55,182 nt of DNA, taken from contig JAHIVG010000032.1 of assembly GCA_018816705.1 (NCBI GenBank), positions 1-55,182 on the forward strand, in the 5' to 3' direction. The notes beneath the pieces are model-generated. The model worked only from the letters and a program-made list of their open reading frames with translations, was not told the origin of the DNA and made no database searches. Each line of letters starts with the position of its first letter. The stretch's first letter is position 1. This stretch comes from Nanobdellota archaeon. GTDB taxonomy: Archaea > Nanobdellota > Nanobdellia > Woesearchaeales > JAHIVG01. Made by a program: the position numbers and the translations under genes. Positions 33,013-42,096 of this stretch are shown here, in pieces.

Positions 33013-33175
33013 ACATGTCCCCGACTCGCTGTCCGCCCGAACCCCCGCCCACCACATATATGTGTACATGTCCCCACTCGCTACCCTCCCAATGCCCGCC
33101 CGCCAAAAACACATACTTTGGCCCCATTATACTGGACCACCCAATCCCCCGCCCATCTCCCTGAATGTTGCCTTT
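33013..33175. repeat. Tandem C-rich repeat element before argG
   Basis: Two units each starting ACATGTCCCC(G)ACTCGCT (33013 and 33066), separated by ACATATATGTGT, and followed by C-rich stretches and GAATGTTGCC. The same order occurs at 51959-52138. This 255-base spacer otherwise shows no gene. The complementary strand is G-rich and could form G-quadruplexes. Confidence 0.6.
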
Positions 33176-33254
33176 GCAGCCGTATTGTTGAGGCGATATC
33201 GTCCGCAATGATGTGAGGCATTAGAATCACAATCAACCTAGATGGAGGAATATC

Positions 33255-34493
33255 ATGAAGAAACCCAAGACAGCCACGTATGAGGCAGACCCTGGAGAGG
33301 TAAGCAAGGTATTGCTGCTATTCTCCGGCGGGCTGGACACCACCATCCTCATGAAGTGGATCCAGGACATGTACAAGACAGACGTGATTACCTTGACGCT
33401 AGACCTCGGCCAGCCAGGCATAGACCTCAAGGAGGTCAAGCAGAAAGCCCTGAAGCTCGGAGCGCTGAAGGCATATGTCATCGACGCCAAGAAAGAGTTC
33501 GCAGAGCACTACATATCGAAAGCCATCAAGGCAAACGCCCTCTACCAAGGCCAGTACCCCCTTTCTACTGCAATCGGAAGGCCGCTGATATGCAAATACG
33601 CAGCAGAGATCGCAGAGAAGGAAGGCTGCGACGCAATAGCGCACGGCTCGACCGGCAAGGGAAACGACCAGGTCCGCCTAGATGCAGGCATAATCACCCT
33701 CAACCCGAAGCTGAAAGTCATCGCCCCAGTGAGAGACTATGACCTCACCCGTGATGTGGAGATAGACTTCGCAAAGAAGCACAACATACCAATCGCGCAC
33801 CACAAGATGTCGCAGTATTCGACAGACGAGAACATCTGGGGCAGGAGCATAGAATGCGGAATACTCGAAGACCCGAGCAAGGAACCACCAAAAGACATCT
33901 ACCTCATGTCCATCCCGCCAGAGTTCGCGCCCGACAAGCCGGAAACCATCACCCTGGAGTTCGAGAAGGGCATCCCAATAGCTCTGGACAACATGAAGAT
34001 GGAATTGAACAAGCTGATAGAGAAGCTGAACCTGATCGCAGGAAAGCATGGCATAGGCATGGTGGACATGGTCGAAGACAGGATTGTCGGACTGAAGTCA
34101 AGAGAGATATACGAATGCCCGGCAGCCATCACCATACTCACCGCGCACAAGGACCTGGAGAAGTTCACCTGCACCATACACCAGAACAGCCTCAAGCCGG
34201 TCATGGACCAGAAGTGGTCAGAGATGGCATACTACGGGCTGTGGTACGATCCGCTGATGGGGTCCTTGAACGCCTTCATCGACAAGGCCAACGAGAAGGT
34301 AACAGGCATGGTGAAGGTAAAATTATTTAAAGGAACCGCGACTACCATCGGTAGGTCGTCTCCTTATGGATTGTATGACCACAAGCTGGCAAGCTATACC
34401 AAGGGGCAGACCTTCAACCAGGCTGCTTCGACCGGCTTCATAGAGCTGTGGTCATTGCAGACGAAGATGGCCAACCAGATCAAGGAGGGATAA
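33255..34493 (+). CDS. argG: Argininosuccinate synthase
   Basis: 412 residues. The PP-loop ATP motif LLLFSGGLDTTI lies near residue 20; SGGLDT is diagnostic. Further blocks: YPLSTAIGRPLICKYAAEIA, IAHGSTGKGNDQVR and YSTDENIWGRSIECG. It joins citrulline and aspartate using ATP. GGAGGAATATC precedes the ATG. The adjacent unknown gene starts 2 bases after its stop. The N-terminal 15 residues are a short extension before the usual start of the fold. Confidence 0.96.
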   Translation: MKKPKTATYEADPGEVSKVLLLFSGGLDTTILMKWIQDMYKTDVITLTLDLGQPGIDLKEVKQKALKLGALKAYVIDAKKEFAEHYISKAIKANALYQGQYPLSTAIGRPLICKYAAEIAEKEGCDAIAHGSTGKGNDQVRLDAGIITLNPKLKVIAPVRDYDLTRDVEIDFAKKHNIPIAHHKMSQYSTDENIWGRSIECGILEDPSKEPPKDIYLMSIPPEFAPDKPETITLEFEKGIPIALDNMKMELNKLIEKLNLIAGKHGIGMVDMVEDRIVGLKSREIYECPAAITILTAHKDLEKFTCTIHQNSLKPVMDQKWSEMAYYGLWYDPLMGSLNAFIDKANEKVTGMVKVKLFKGTATTIGRSSPYGLYDHKLASYTKGQTFNQAASTGFIELWSLQTKMANQIKEG

Positions 34494-34495
34494 AG

Positions 34496-34876
34496 ATGGC
34501 GGGAATCGGGACAGTGGTCAGAAAAACGACTGAGCAGATAGTGATAGACGCATCTGCAGATCCGAAGATGATGGTCCTGATGAGGGCAGGAGAGGAGGAT
34601 GCGGAAGCAAAAGACCTCGTCATGCTGCCTTCAGGCAAGTACGTCCCAGTCAACATATGGACCCGGGGCGGGAAGACAAGGGTTCTCAGGGACGGCCCGG
34701 GCGGCCGGACCAAGGAAAGCCTGGAATCAGTGCTGGAGAATAGGGCTTTGTACCTGGCAGAGGTCAGGCCAACCAGGACAAGCCATGCAATATCCCCTTA
34801 TACCGAAATGGCCTCAGACGGACAGTTCTTCTGGGGAGACTGGTATGCACCCGGAGAGCGGCCGAAAGGCAAGTAG
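34496..34876 (+). CDS. Unknown protein between argG and argH
   Basis: 126 residues; ATG after GGAGGGATAAAG, 2 bases beyond argG. Soluble, mixed alpha/beta, with GKYVPVNIWTRGGKTRVLRDGPGGR and a Trp-rich end (FFWGDWYAPGERPKGK). No Cys/His metal site. Co-transcription with argG suggests a link to arginine or nucleotide metabolism. No family recognised. Confidence 0.7.
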   Translation: MAGIGTVVRKTTEQIVIDASADPKMMVLMRAGEEDAEAKDLVMLPSGKYVPVNIWTRGGKTRVLRDGPGGRTKESLESVLENRALYLAEVRPTRTSHAISPYTEMASDGQFFWGDWYAPGERPKGK

Positions 34877-34882
34877 AATCAT

Positions 34883-34894
34883 TAACTTTTTTAA
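34883..34894 (+). promoter_or_regulatory. Internal TATA box before argH
   Basis: AACTTTTTTAAAT lies about 28 bases before the preferred argH start, so argH could be made from its own leaderless transcript as well as by read-through. Confidence 0.5.
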
Positions 34895-34918
34895 ATGAGC
34901 ATCCATAAGGTAGTCATC

Positions 34919-36220
34919 ATGCCCAAGCTCTGGAACAAAGGCAAGGACGACAAGGAAGTCGAGGATTTCACAGTTGGAGATGACCACTTCCTCGACCAGG
35001 AGCTCTTACAATATGACTTGATCGCCAGCAGCGCCCACGCCAAAGCATTGCGCAAGGCCAAACTCATATCCGAAGAAGAGCTTAAGAAGCTCCTCACCGG
35101 GCTGAGGCAGATAGGCGAGGCAGCAGAGAACGGCCAGTTCACAATCCTGAAAGAGGACGAGGACTGCCACACAGCCATCGAGAACTTCCTCACCAAGAGG
35201 TTCGGCGATGCAGGCAAGAAGATACACACAGGCAGGTCGAGGAATGACCAGGCATTGACCGCAATCCGGCTCTACGAGAAAGACAGCCTGCTGAAAGCAG
35301 CAGACGCAACCTTGAACCTAGCAAACGAGCTCATAACGTTCTCAAAGAGGCATTCCACTACAATAATGCCCGGCTACACCCACATGCGGCAGGCCATGCC
35401 GTCATCATTCGGGCTCTGGGCAGAGGCATTCGTTGAGATACTGATCAACGAGATGACCACCATCAAGTCAGCTTATAAGCGCATCAACTCTAACCCGTTA
35501 GGCAGCGCAGCCTCATACGGGACAGACTTGCCGATTGACAGGGAATACACATCAAAGCTGCTCGGGTTCAGCAACGTACCCAATCCTTTGGCAGCAGCGA
35601 ACTCAAGAGGGAAGGATGAAGCGATGCTGATATCTGTCATGCACCAGATCATGCTCAGCCTCAGCAGGATGGCGACAGACCTCATGCTGTTCTCCACAGA
35701 GGAATTCGGATATGTGCAACTGCCGGAAGAACTGTGCACCGGCTCGTCGATGATGCCGCAGAAGAAGAATCCAGATGTTCTCGAGCTGACGAGAGCAAAG
35801 ACAGCGGTAGTGCAAGGGCATTACGTGACCGTATCATCGATAGTCAAGGACCTGCCCTCCGGCTACAACCGCGACCTGCAGCTCACCAAGAGGCCGGTCA
35901 TGGAGAGTTTTGACATCACCCTGAGCTCACTCGCTATCATGAAGCGGATTGTCAAGGAACTTAAGGTCAACAACAAGCGATGCCTCTCCGCATGCAGCCC
36001 AGGGCTCTGGGCAACTGAAGAAGCAGACAAGCTTGTCAAGGGAGGCATGCCGTTCAGGCAGGCATACAAGGAAGTCGCCAGCAGGCTGGATAAGCTCAAG
36101 AGGCCGGCGAAGCCGATAGTGCCGAAGCTGAAATCCAGGCGATTGATTGAGCTGCTCGGAGAGGAAAGAAGGCTTTTGGTAGGAGAACAGGAGAAGCTTC
36201 AAGGTAAATTGAGATTCTGA
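34919..36220 (+). CDS. argH: Argininosuccinate lyase
   Basis: 433 residues from MPKLWNKGKDD; an ATG 24 bases upstream would add residues unlike family starts. Blocks in order: IHTGRSRNDQALTAIRL (catalytic region 1), MPGYTHMRQAMPSSFG (with the general-base His) and the fumarase/aspartase signature GSSMMPQKKNPD. It cleaves argininosuccinate to arginine and fumarate, completing the pathway begun by argF and argG. Confidence 0.95.
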   Translation: MPKLWNKGKDDKEVEDFTVGDDHFLDQELLQYDLIASSAHAKALRKAKLISEEELKKLLTGLRQIGEAAENGQFTILKEDEDCHTAIENFLTKRFGDAGKKIHTGRSRNDQALTAIRLYEKDSLLKAADATLNLANELITFSKRHSTTIMPGYTHMRQAMPSSFGLWAEAFVEILINEMTTIKSAYKRINSNPLGSAASYGTDLPIDREYTSKLLGFSNVPNPLAAANSRGKDEAMLISVMHQIMLSLSRMATDLMLFSTEEFGYVQLPEELCTGSSMMPQKKNPDVLELTRAKTAVVQGHYVTVSSIVKDLPSGYNRDLQLTKRPVMESFDITLSSLAIMKRIVKELKVNNKRCLSACSPGLWATEEADKLVKGGMPFRQAYKEVASRLDKLKRPAKPIVPKLKSRRLIELLGEERRLLVGEQEKLQGKLRF

Positions 36221-36250
36221 TAACCCTATCTTTCCACTTTCGATGGCCTT

Positions 36251-36640
36251 TTTATTGAAAATCTCGCCTTTTCGAGATTTTCCAGGGGATATTTGAATAC
36301 GAAGAAATGCGTAGCATTTCTTGTACACAAAATCTTTGATTTTGTTGTACCCCACCCTTCAGGGCGAGACGCTCAAAAACGAAGTTTTTGGCGTGCCAGA
36401 AATCTCTTGGATTTCTGTGCATTTTCAATTCCAAACACTCGCTTATAAGTGCGAGGAGCGTAATACACCTACCTTGAGGTCGGTGGTAGCTCCGAGCGGC
36501 GAGTGTTTGTTATACAGAGAAGGCGCAATACCCTTGCCTTAAGGCAAGGGATGTAGCGCCTTCTTGTATCCTAAAAATTCGCTTGTAAAAGAAAGCGTCC
36601 GGTCATACCCCACCCTTTAGGGTGGGGTCGGACGCTTTCG
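36251..36640. repeat. Cluster of at least eight hairpins in a gene-free block
   Basis: The 517-base gap between argH and PEP synthase holds no gene. It contains perfect or near-perfect hairpins in series: 36257-36282 (GAAAATCTCG), 36302-36322 (AAGAAATGC), 36327-36345 (ACAAAATC), 36369-36394 (ACGC-CAAAAAC) and 36397-36417 (CAGAAATC). Three larger two-storey ones follow: 36432-36509 (CAAACACTCGC arms), 36519-36563 (GAAGGCGC arms with inner CCTTGCC-TTAA) and 36591-36639 (GAAAGCGTCCG arms with inner ACCCCACCC-TTTA). ATTGAAAAT (36254) also pairs with ATTTTCAAT (36421), closing the first five into one domain. The CCCACCC-TTTA-GGGTGGG type hairpin is common at IS200/IS605 ends. Could be an RNA, a recombination site or a decayed element. 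Confidence 0.75.
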
Positions 36641-36737
36641 GCGGATTTTTATGATTATACAGCCGACTTCATCATATGTATTAGTAACTTTTTCTTAACC
36701 AAGATCACGGCGCCGGGGTAAAGAGAAATGAAAAAAA

Positions 36738-39152
36738 CTAATGTTTTCTGGCCAGCTGCTTCTCCTTCTCGGCTATCCTGACCATGGTACTGACGACAGT
36801 GTCAGGATTCAGTGAGATGCTGTCGATGCCGCACTCCACCAGGAACTCTGCGAAGTCAGGGAAATCGCTCGGTGCCTGGCCGCAGATGCCTATCTTGCGG
36901 TGATGGTGCTTCGCGACCTTGATGACGGTCTCTATCAGGCGCTTGACAGCGTCGTTCCTCTCGTCGTAGATGGATGATACCAGCTCTGAGTCGCGGTCCA
37001 GACCGAGGGTGAGCTGCGTGAGGTCGTTCGAGCCGATGGAGAAGCCGTCGAATATCTCGCAGAACTGGTCTGCCAAAATGACGTTGCTCGGGATCTCACA
37101 CATGACATAGACCTCGAGGCCGTGCACGCCCTTCTTCAGGCCGTTCTTGTTCATCTCGGCGATGACCTTCTTGCCTTCGTCTACTGTGCGGCAGAAAGGA
37201 ATCATGACCTTGACGTTCTTCAGGCCGAACAGCTCCCTGACCTTCTTCAGGGCCATGCATTCCAGGGCAAAGGCCGCCCTGTACTTCGGACTGTAATACC
37301 TGGAGGCTCCGCGCCAGCCGATCATGGGATTGTCCTCGATGGGCTCATACTCTCTCCCGCCGATCAGGTTTGCGTATTCATTGCTCTTGAAGTCTGAAAG
37401 CCTGACGATGACATCCTTGGGATAGAAGGCAGCGCCGATCATCGCCACACCCTCTGCAAGCTTGTCGATGAAGAACTGCTTCTTGTCCTTGTAGCCGTGG
37501 GTTATCTGCTCGATCTCAGCCTTGACCTTCTTGTCCTTGATGGAGCTGAAATTTATCAAGGCCAGCGGGTGTATCTTTATGTGGCTGTTGATGATGAACT
37601 CCTCCCTTGCCAGCCCCACTCCGTGGTTGGGAAGGAAGCTCGATGCAAAGGCCTGGTCCGGAGTGCCTAGGTTCATCATTATCTTGGTGTGGGTCTTGGG
37701 TATGGTGTGCAGGTCTATCTTCTCTATCCTGAAATCCAGCAGGCCCTTGTAGACGAATCCTTCCTCGCCTTGTGAACAGTCTACTGTTATGCCCTGGCCT
37801 GACTTTATCTTGGATGCGCCGTCGCTCGTGCCTACGACGCAAGGGATGCCGAGCTCTCTCGAGATTATTGCCGCATGGCAGGTCCTGCCGCCCCTGTTGG
37901 TCACGATGGCTGAGGCTATCTTCATTATCGGCTCCCAGTCCGGGTCGGTCATGTCTGTAACCAATACCTGGCCCTGCTTGAACTTGGCGATGTCATGCAC
38001 GTTCATTATGACATTTGCCAGGCCGCGGCCGATCTTAGCGCCAACGCTCTTGCCCTTCACCAGGACAGCGCCTTTAGCCTTCATCTTGTACTGTTCGATG
38101 CACGAGAAGTCCTTCTGGGATATGACTGTCTCAGGCCTGGCCTGGACAATGAACAGCCTGTTTGTCTTGCCGTCCTTGGCCCATTCCATGTCCATGGGCG
38201 TGAACTTGCCGCGCCTGCGGCTGTAGTGCTGCTCTATTATGCAGGCCCACTTCGCCAGGGTCAGTATCTCGTCGTCGCTGAGGACGAACCTGTCCCGGTC
38301 TTGCTGGGGCACGGGTATGTTCTTAGTGGTCTTGTGGCCGTCATGCGCATAGACCATCTTGATCTTCTTGGATCCGACAGACTTGGATATGATCGGTCTG
38401 TAAGAGCCGTGCAGGGTCGGCTTGAAGATGTAATACTCATCCGGGTTCACAGCTCCCTGGACCACGTTCTCACCCAGGCCGTATGCAGCGGTCAAGAAGA
38501 CCGCATTGGAGAATCCTGACTCTGTGTCGATGGAGAACATCACTCCTGAGGATGCCATGTCAGACCTGACCATCTTCTGCACGCCGATGCTCAGCTTCAC
38601 TGAGAAATGGTCGAATTTCTTGTCATGCCTGTACGATATCGCCCTGTTCGTGAACAATGAGGCAAAGCATTTCTTGCAGGCATCGATGAGCTGGTTGACC
38701 CCTACTATGTTTAGGTAGGTCTCCTGCTGCCCGGCAAAAGAGGCGTCAGGCAGGTCCTCTGCTGTTGCAGAGCTCCTCACAGCGACGTCCGTGTTGGGGC
38801 CGTACTCCTTCGAGAGCTTGGCGTAAGCTTCAGCAATGGCCTTTATCAGCTCGGCAGGGAACTCAGCGTGCCTGATTATCTCCCTGACCGCTGCGCCCCT
38901 ATCAGAGAGGTTCTTCATGTTATGGGTATTGAGGCCCTTCAGCGCCTGCCTTATCTTCAGCCTCACGTCGGCCTTATCGAGGAGATAGTCGTATGCATAA
39001 GCGGTTATTGCGAAGCCGTTCGGGACCGCAACCCCTTTGGTGTGCAGCTGACGGTACATCTCGCCCAGGGAAGCGTTCTTCCCGCCTACAATAGGGACGT
39101 CGTCTATGCTTAGCTCGTTGAACCAGAGAATGAACTTGTGTGTTTTCATCAT
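36738..39152 (-). CDS. ppsA: Phosphoenolpyruvate synthase (pyruvate, water dikinase)
   Basis: 804 residues, the usual length. The N-terminal ATP-grasp domain has VGGKNASLGEM and VAVRSSATAEDLPDASFAGQQETYLN. The phosphohistidine domain has GGRTCHAAIISRELGIPCVVG (His near 426). The PEP/pyruvate barrel ends with GICGQAPSD, whose Cys (about 757) is the proton donor. It converts pyruvate plus ATP to PEP, AMP and phosphate for gluconeogenesis. Start ATGATG after GAGGTGG. It is divergent from a GAPOR gene, pairing gluconeogenic and glycolytic control points. Confidence 0.96.
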   Translation of the reverse strand: MMKTHKFILWFNELSIDDVPIVGGKNASLGEMYRQLHTKGVAVPNGFAITAYAYDYLLDKADVRLKIRQALKGLNTHNMKNLSDRGAAVREIIRHAEFPAELIKAIAEAYAKLSKEYGPNTDVAVRSSATAEDLPDASFAGQQETYLNIVGVNQLIDACKKCFASLFTNRAISYRHDKKFDHFSVKLSIGVQKMVRSDMASSGVMFSIDTESGFSNAVFLTAAYGLGENVVQGAVNPDEYYIFKPTLHGSYRPIISKSVGSKKIKMVYAHDGHKTTKNIPVPQQDRDRFVLSDDEILTLAKWACIIEQHYSRRRGKFTPMDMEWAKDGKTNRLFIVQARPETVISQKDFSCIEQYKMKAKGAVLVKGKSVGAKIGRGLANVIMNVHDIAKFKQGQVLVTDMTDPDWEPIMKIASAIVTNRGGRTCHAAIISRELGIPCVVGTSDGASKIKSGQGITVDCSQGEEGFVYKGLLDFRIEKIDLHTIPKTHTKIMMNLGTPDQAFASSFLPNHGVGLAREEFIINSHIKIHPLALINFSSIKDKKVKAEIEQITHGYKDKKQFFIDKLAEGVAMIGAAFYPKDVIVRLSDFKSNEYANLIGGREYEPIEDNPMIGWRGASRYYSPKYRAAFALECMALKKVRELFGLKNVKVMIPFCRTVDEGKKVIAEMNKNGLKKGVHGLEVYVMCEIPSNVILADQFCEIFDGFSIGSNDLTQLTLGLDRDSELVSSIYDERNDAVKRLIETVIKVAKHHHRKIGICGQAPSDFPDFAEFLVECGIDSISLNPDTVVSTMVRIAEKEKQLARKH

Positions 39153-39217
39153 TCCACCTCTTTTAGAGCAAAAACCCGTTTCAGGCTTTATAAAGTTTTG
39201 TATTTATTGAAAAAGGG

Positions 39218-39310
39218 TTACACCTTCCCGAAAATCTTCAGGAGGAGAAAGATTACGATGGCGATGATGATCACTATCAGGGCGACCTTGGTGTCGAGAT
39301 GGCCTCTCAT
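39218..39310 (-). CDS. 30-residue single-helix membrane peptide
   Basis: Reads MRGHLDTKVALIVIIIAIVI followed by FLLLKIFGKV and a stop. One membrane helix with positive ends. A TATA-like CTTAAATATT lies about 30 bases upstream on this strand, consistent with leaderless translation. Too short for homology; supported by composition and promoter only. Confidence 0.5.
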   Translation of the reverse strand: MRGHLDTKVALIVIIIAIVIFLLLKIFGKV

Positions 39311-39420
39311 GACATGTCTTTATGATAAGAAATATTTAAGCGTTTGGTATCCTTCATACAGAAGTAATTCGGATAAACTTTAAATACCAATGACCATGTG
39401 AAAGTATAAAAGAGGCCAAA

Positions 39421-41292
39421 ATGCTCAATCAGAAAGCGCTCAGGATCGATGCAGGCACCGGTAAGTTCTCAGTAGACGAGGTCAGGGATGAGAAGATACT
39501 CGGCCCGGTGGATTTCAGCGTCTACGAGATCCAGAGACAGAAGGACGCGTTCTGCTTCGGATCAGGGCCGTTGGCAGGCTCGATCATACCCGGAACGAAA
39601 AGGATGATATTCTGCGGGTTCTCACCGTTGTGGGAGAGCTTCTACATCTCCACCATGGGCGGGGCAGCTGACGTCTTCCACGCGACAGGCCTGAACTATG
39701 TCTCAATAACCGGAAGCAGGGATAATCATTCGGTCATGAAACTCAACAGCCAAAGCGGCAAGATCAAGGTAGACTTCGTCGACGTGGACCCAGAGCCCAT
39801 ATGGAACGATTACAACGGGCAGAAAGGCACATATGCACTGCAGCAGTACTGCTATGATAATTATGGGAAGGAATTCAAGAGGTGCAGGATCCTGGCGACC
39901 GGGCCGGCTGCCATGAAGACCAAGGCAGGAGCCATCCTCTCAGCACCCATCGTGAACGACGGCATATCTCCTGTCGACTGCTGGGCAGGACGCGGCGGCC
40001 TTGGAAGCAAGCTGTTGCAGGACCACAAGATAGTCGCGGTCATCTACGGCGGGGACTTCGAGGACGCAGATGAGATGACCCATGACAAGGATGAGATAAA
40101 TAGGCTGTTCCAGGAGAAGTACCAGAAGATCATGATCGCCGAGACCGTATCGACGACGAAGAAATACCGGTTCGATCCTGAACTGGGCACTGGCGGCACG
40201 TTCGGTGTGAACTTTCTCAAGCTCGGCAGCTGGATGTTCTCCTTCAACTACAGCTCAATATATTTCCCTGACGAGAAACGGAAGCAGATACATGAAGAGT
40301 TCATACTCAAGCACTACCACAAGCAGTTCAACGAAGAGACGATAGACAAGAAGCAGTTCAAGCAGTGCGGGGAGAACTGCCCTGTGGTCTGCAAGAAGAT
40401 GAACAACGAGTTCAAGAAAGATTACGAGCCGTACGAGTCCATGGGGCCGAACTCTGGAGTCTTTGACCAGAGGGGCGCTGAGAAGCTGAACAGGCAAGCA
40501 GACACCATGGGCTTCGACGCCATCCAAATAGGAAGTGTGATATCCTGGATCATGGAACTGTTGGTCAAAGGCATGATAAAGAAGGAGGATTTTGGGCTCA
40601 CGAAGGATCCGAAGTTCGATGCTGACAATTTCGACGTGGTGAATGATTCCATGCACAACGCAGAGCTCGGCGTGGAGATAATCGACATGATACTCTTCAG
40701 CGACAAGGGAGCGGTGTTCAGGGACGGCATACGCGAGGCTGCGAAGCAGCTCGACAAGAAACTGGGGATTAAGTCAATCAATCTTGCAGCTTTCATACCC
40801 CACAACAAGCACGGCTGCATGGTGCCGAACCAGTACTGGACGCCGGGAATGTTCTCGCCCATGCCGATAATGGGCAAATACTTCGAGTATTACGGAGCAG
40901 GCTTCTTCCCTCCGCGCGAGCTGGGCAGGAAGAACGTGGAGCGCATGGCCAAAGAGCTCTACATGGACAACACCGGCATGTGCAGGTTCCATAGAGGCTG
41001 GGCCGAGGAGATCATCGAAAAGATAGTTAATGACCTGTTCAAGATGGATCTCAACTACTTCGAGCACCACAAGAGGCTGGCACGGATGATAAACATGGGC
41101 AACAAGGCGGTGTTCTGGGAGTCCGAACGCGTTATTGACCTGATCAAGGGATACCTCGAGAAGATGCACGCCGAGGACAAGGAGAACGCCGAGCTGAATT
41201 CCTGGGTGGAGAAGTTCAGCAAGGACAAGATGGCAGCCGCCAAGGAGTATTGGGACGAGCTTCTTGCAGGGATCAATGAAGGCATGGCATAA
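39421..41292 (+). CDS. gor: Glyceraldehyde-3-phosphate:ferredoxin oxidoreductase (GAPOR), tungstopterin enzyme
   Basis: 623 residues of the aldehyde ferredoxin oxidoreductase family. The 4Fe-4S ligands are C316, C320 and C324 (QCGENCPVVCKK) plus C521 (NTGMCRFHRGW). Blocks SGPLAGSIIPG, STMGGAADVF, LATGPAAMKTKAGAI, WAGRGGLGSKLL, YEPYESMGPNSG and DTMGFDAIQIG agree with the GAPOR branch as recalled from Pyrococcus rather than AOR or FOR. It oxidises glyceraldehyde-3-phosphate directly to 3-phosphoglycerate, reducing ferredoxin. TATA box CTTTAAATACC at 39378-39388. Branch assignment within the family is likely but not certain. Confidence 0.88.
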   Translation: MLNQKALRIDAGTGKFSVDEVRDEKILGPVDFSVYEIQRQKDAFCFGSGPLAGSIIPGTKRMIFCGFSPLWESFYISTMGGAADVFHATGLNYVSITGSRDNHSVMKLNSQSGKIKVDFVDVDPEPIWNDYNGQKGTYALQQYCYDNYGKEFKRCRILATGPAAMKTKAGAILSAPIVNDGISPVDCWAGRGGLGSKLLQDHKIVAVIYGGDFEDADEMTHDKDEINRLFQEKYQKIMIAETVSTTKKYRFDPELGTGGTFGVNFLKLGSWMFSFNYSSIYFPDEKRKQIHEEFILKHYHKQFNEETIDKKQFKQCGENCPVVCKKMNNEFKKDYEPYESMGPNSGVFDQRGAEKLNRQADTMGFDAIQIGSVISWIMELLVKGMIKKEDFGLTKDPKFDADNFDVVNDSMHNAELGVEIIDMILFSDKGAVFRDGIREAAKQLDKKLGIKSINLAAFIPHNKHGCMVPNQYWTPGMFSPMPIMGKYFEYYGAGFFPPRELGRKNVERMAKELYMDNTGMCRFHRGWAEEIIEKIVNDLFKMDLNYFEHHKRLARMINMGNKAVFWESERVIDLIKGYLEKMHAEDKENAELNSWVEKFSKDKMAAAKEYWDELLAGINEGMA

Positions 41293-41355
41293 AATGCATA
41301 AAACTTAAATTCTAGAGCTAGCTACTCCATTGAAAAATGCTTGGGGTTGATATGG

Positions 41356-42090
41356 ATGGAAAATGTAGATTCTGAAGTGCCATTGCATGAGACAGGCAAA
41401 AGGAGGACGGGCATCGCTGCAGGTATGTTGACAGTCGCTGCGTTGGAGTTGATGGCTGTCCAGGGTTGCGATTTGGGTTTTGGCAGATATAGACATTTCA
41501 TGGTCGACCTGGATGACCTGCACAGAAGGACTGGTTTTTATGACATGGTGCCGAAGGAGATATTGCAGCCTGATGAACTGGGTAATTATACCTCCTGCAT
41601 GTATGTAGGCGACAACGGAGCGATATTTTCCATAGAGATGCACCCAAAAACCATCGATGGGATTGACGTCAAGCTCATAATAGATGACAGTGTCCCGGTG
41701 GGGGAGGATGCTGATTGGTATCCTCCTGCACGCGAGTGCCCCCCGCATGACCTGGTTTATGATCAGGCTAGATTGGAAATATCAGTGTTGCAGGACTTTA
41801 AGAGTGGCGGCGGTTATTGGCTGCCCTCCATGATCGCGACATGGGACGATTCTGGCCTGAACTTGGAATTACCACACCTTGATCAACTTCCTCCATCATT
41901 GGACAGATACATTGCTAAGTTGAGCTATGAGGGGACTGAGTGGATCCCACAGCATGTCATGGATGAGGCATTCATGAATGTGGAACAGTTGAAAAAAAGA
42001 CCCTGGAAATTCGTCAAAGAGATATCTCCAGCTGATAAGAATGCCTTCGAGAAAAGGAACTGCCCTAGATATCTTCAGCATGGTCGGTGA
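41356..42090 (+). CDS. N-anchored exported protein of unknown function
   Basis: 244 residues from the ATG after GGGG; open frame extends 15 bases upstream through a TTG. After a charged 15-residue lead (KRR), a hydrophobic stretch IAAGMLTVAALELMAVQGCDLGF ends at a Cys, so it may be a membrane anchor or lipoprotein signal. The ectodomain is acidic, with PPARECPPHDLVYDQARLEISVL and GGGYWLPSMIATWDD. First gene of the unknown-gene island after GAPOR. No family recognised. Confidence 0.65.
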   Translation: MENVDSEVPLHETGKRRTGIAAGMLTVAALELMAVQGCDLGFGRYRHFMVDLDDLHRRTGFYDMVPKEILQPDELGNYTSCMYVGDNGAIFSIEMHPKTIDGIDVKLIIDDSVPVGEDADWYPPARECPPHDLVYDQARLEISVLQDFKSGGGYWLPSMIATWDDSGLNLELPHLDQLPPSLDRYIAKLSYEGTEWIPQHVMDEAFMNVEQLKKRPWKFVKEISPADKNAFEKRNCPRYLQHGR

Positions 42091-42096
42091 TGATTT

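Noticed and set aside
33013-33175. CRISPR array
   Set aside because: Units are few, imperfect and unequally spaced, and no cas genes are nearby.
36251-36640. Additional split tRNA genes within the hairpin cluster
   Set aside because: No TTCRA-type T loop paired with a D arm and acceptor could be assembled on either strand.
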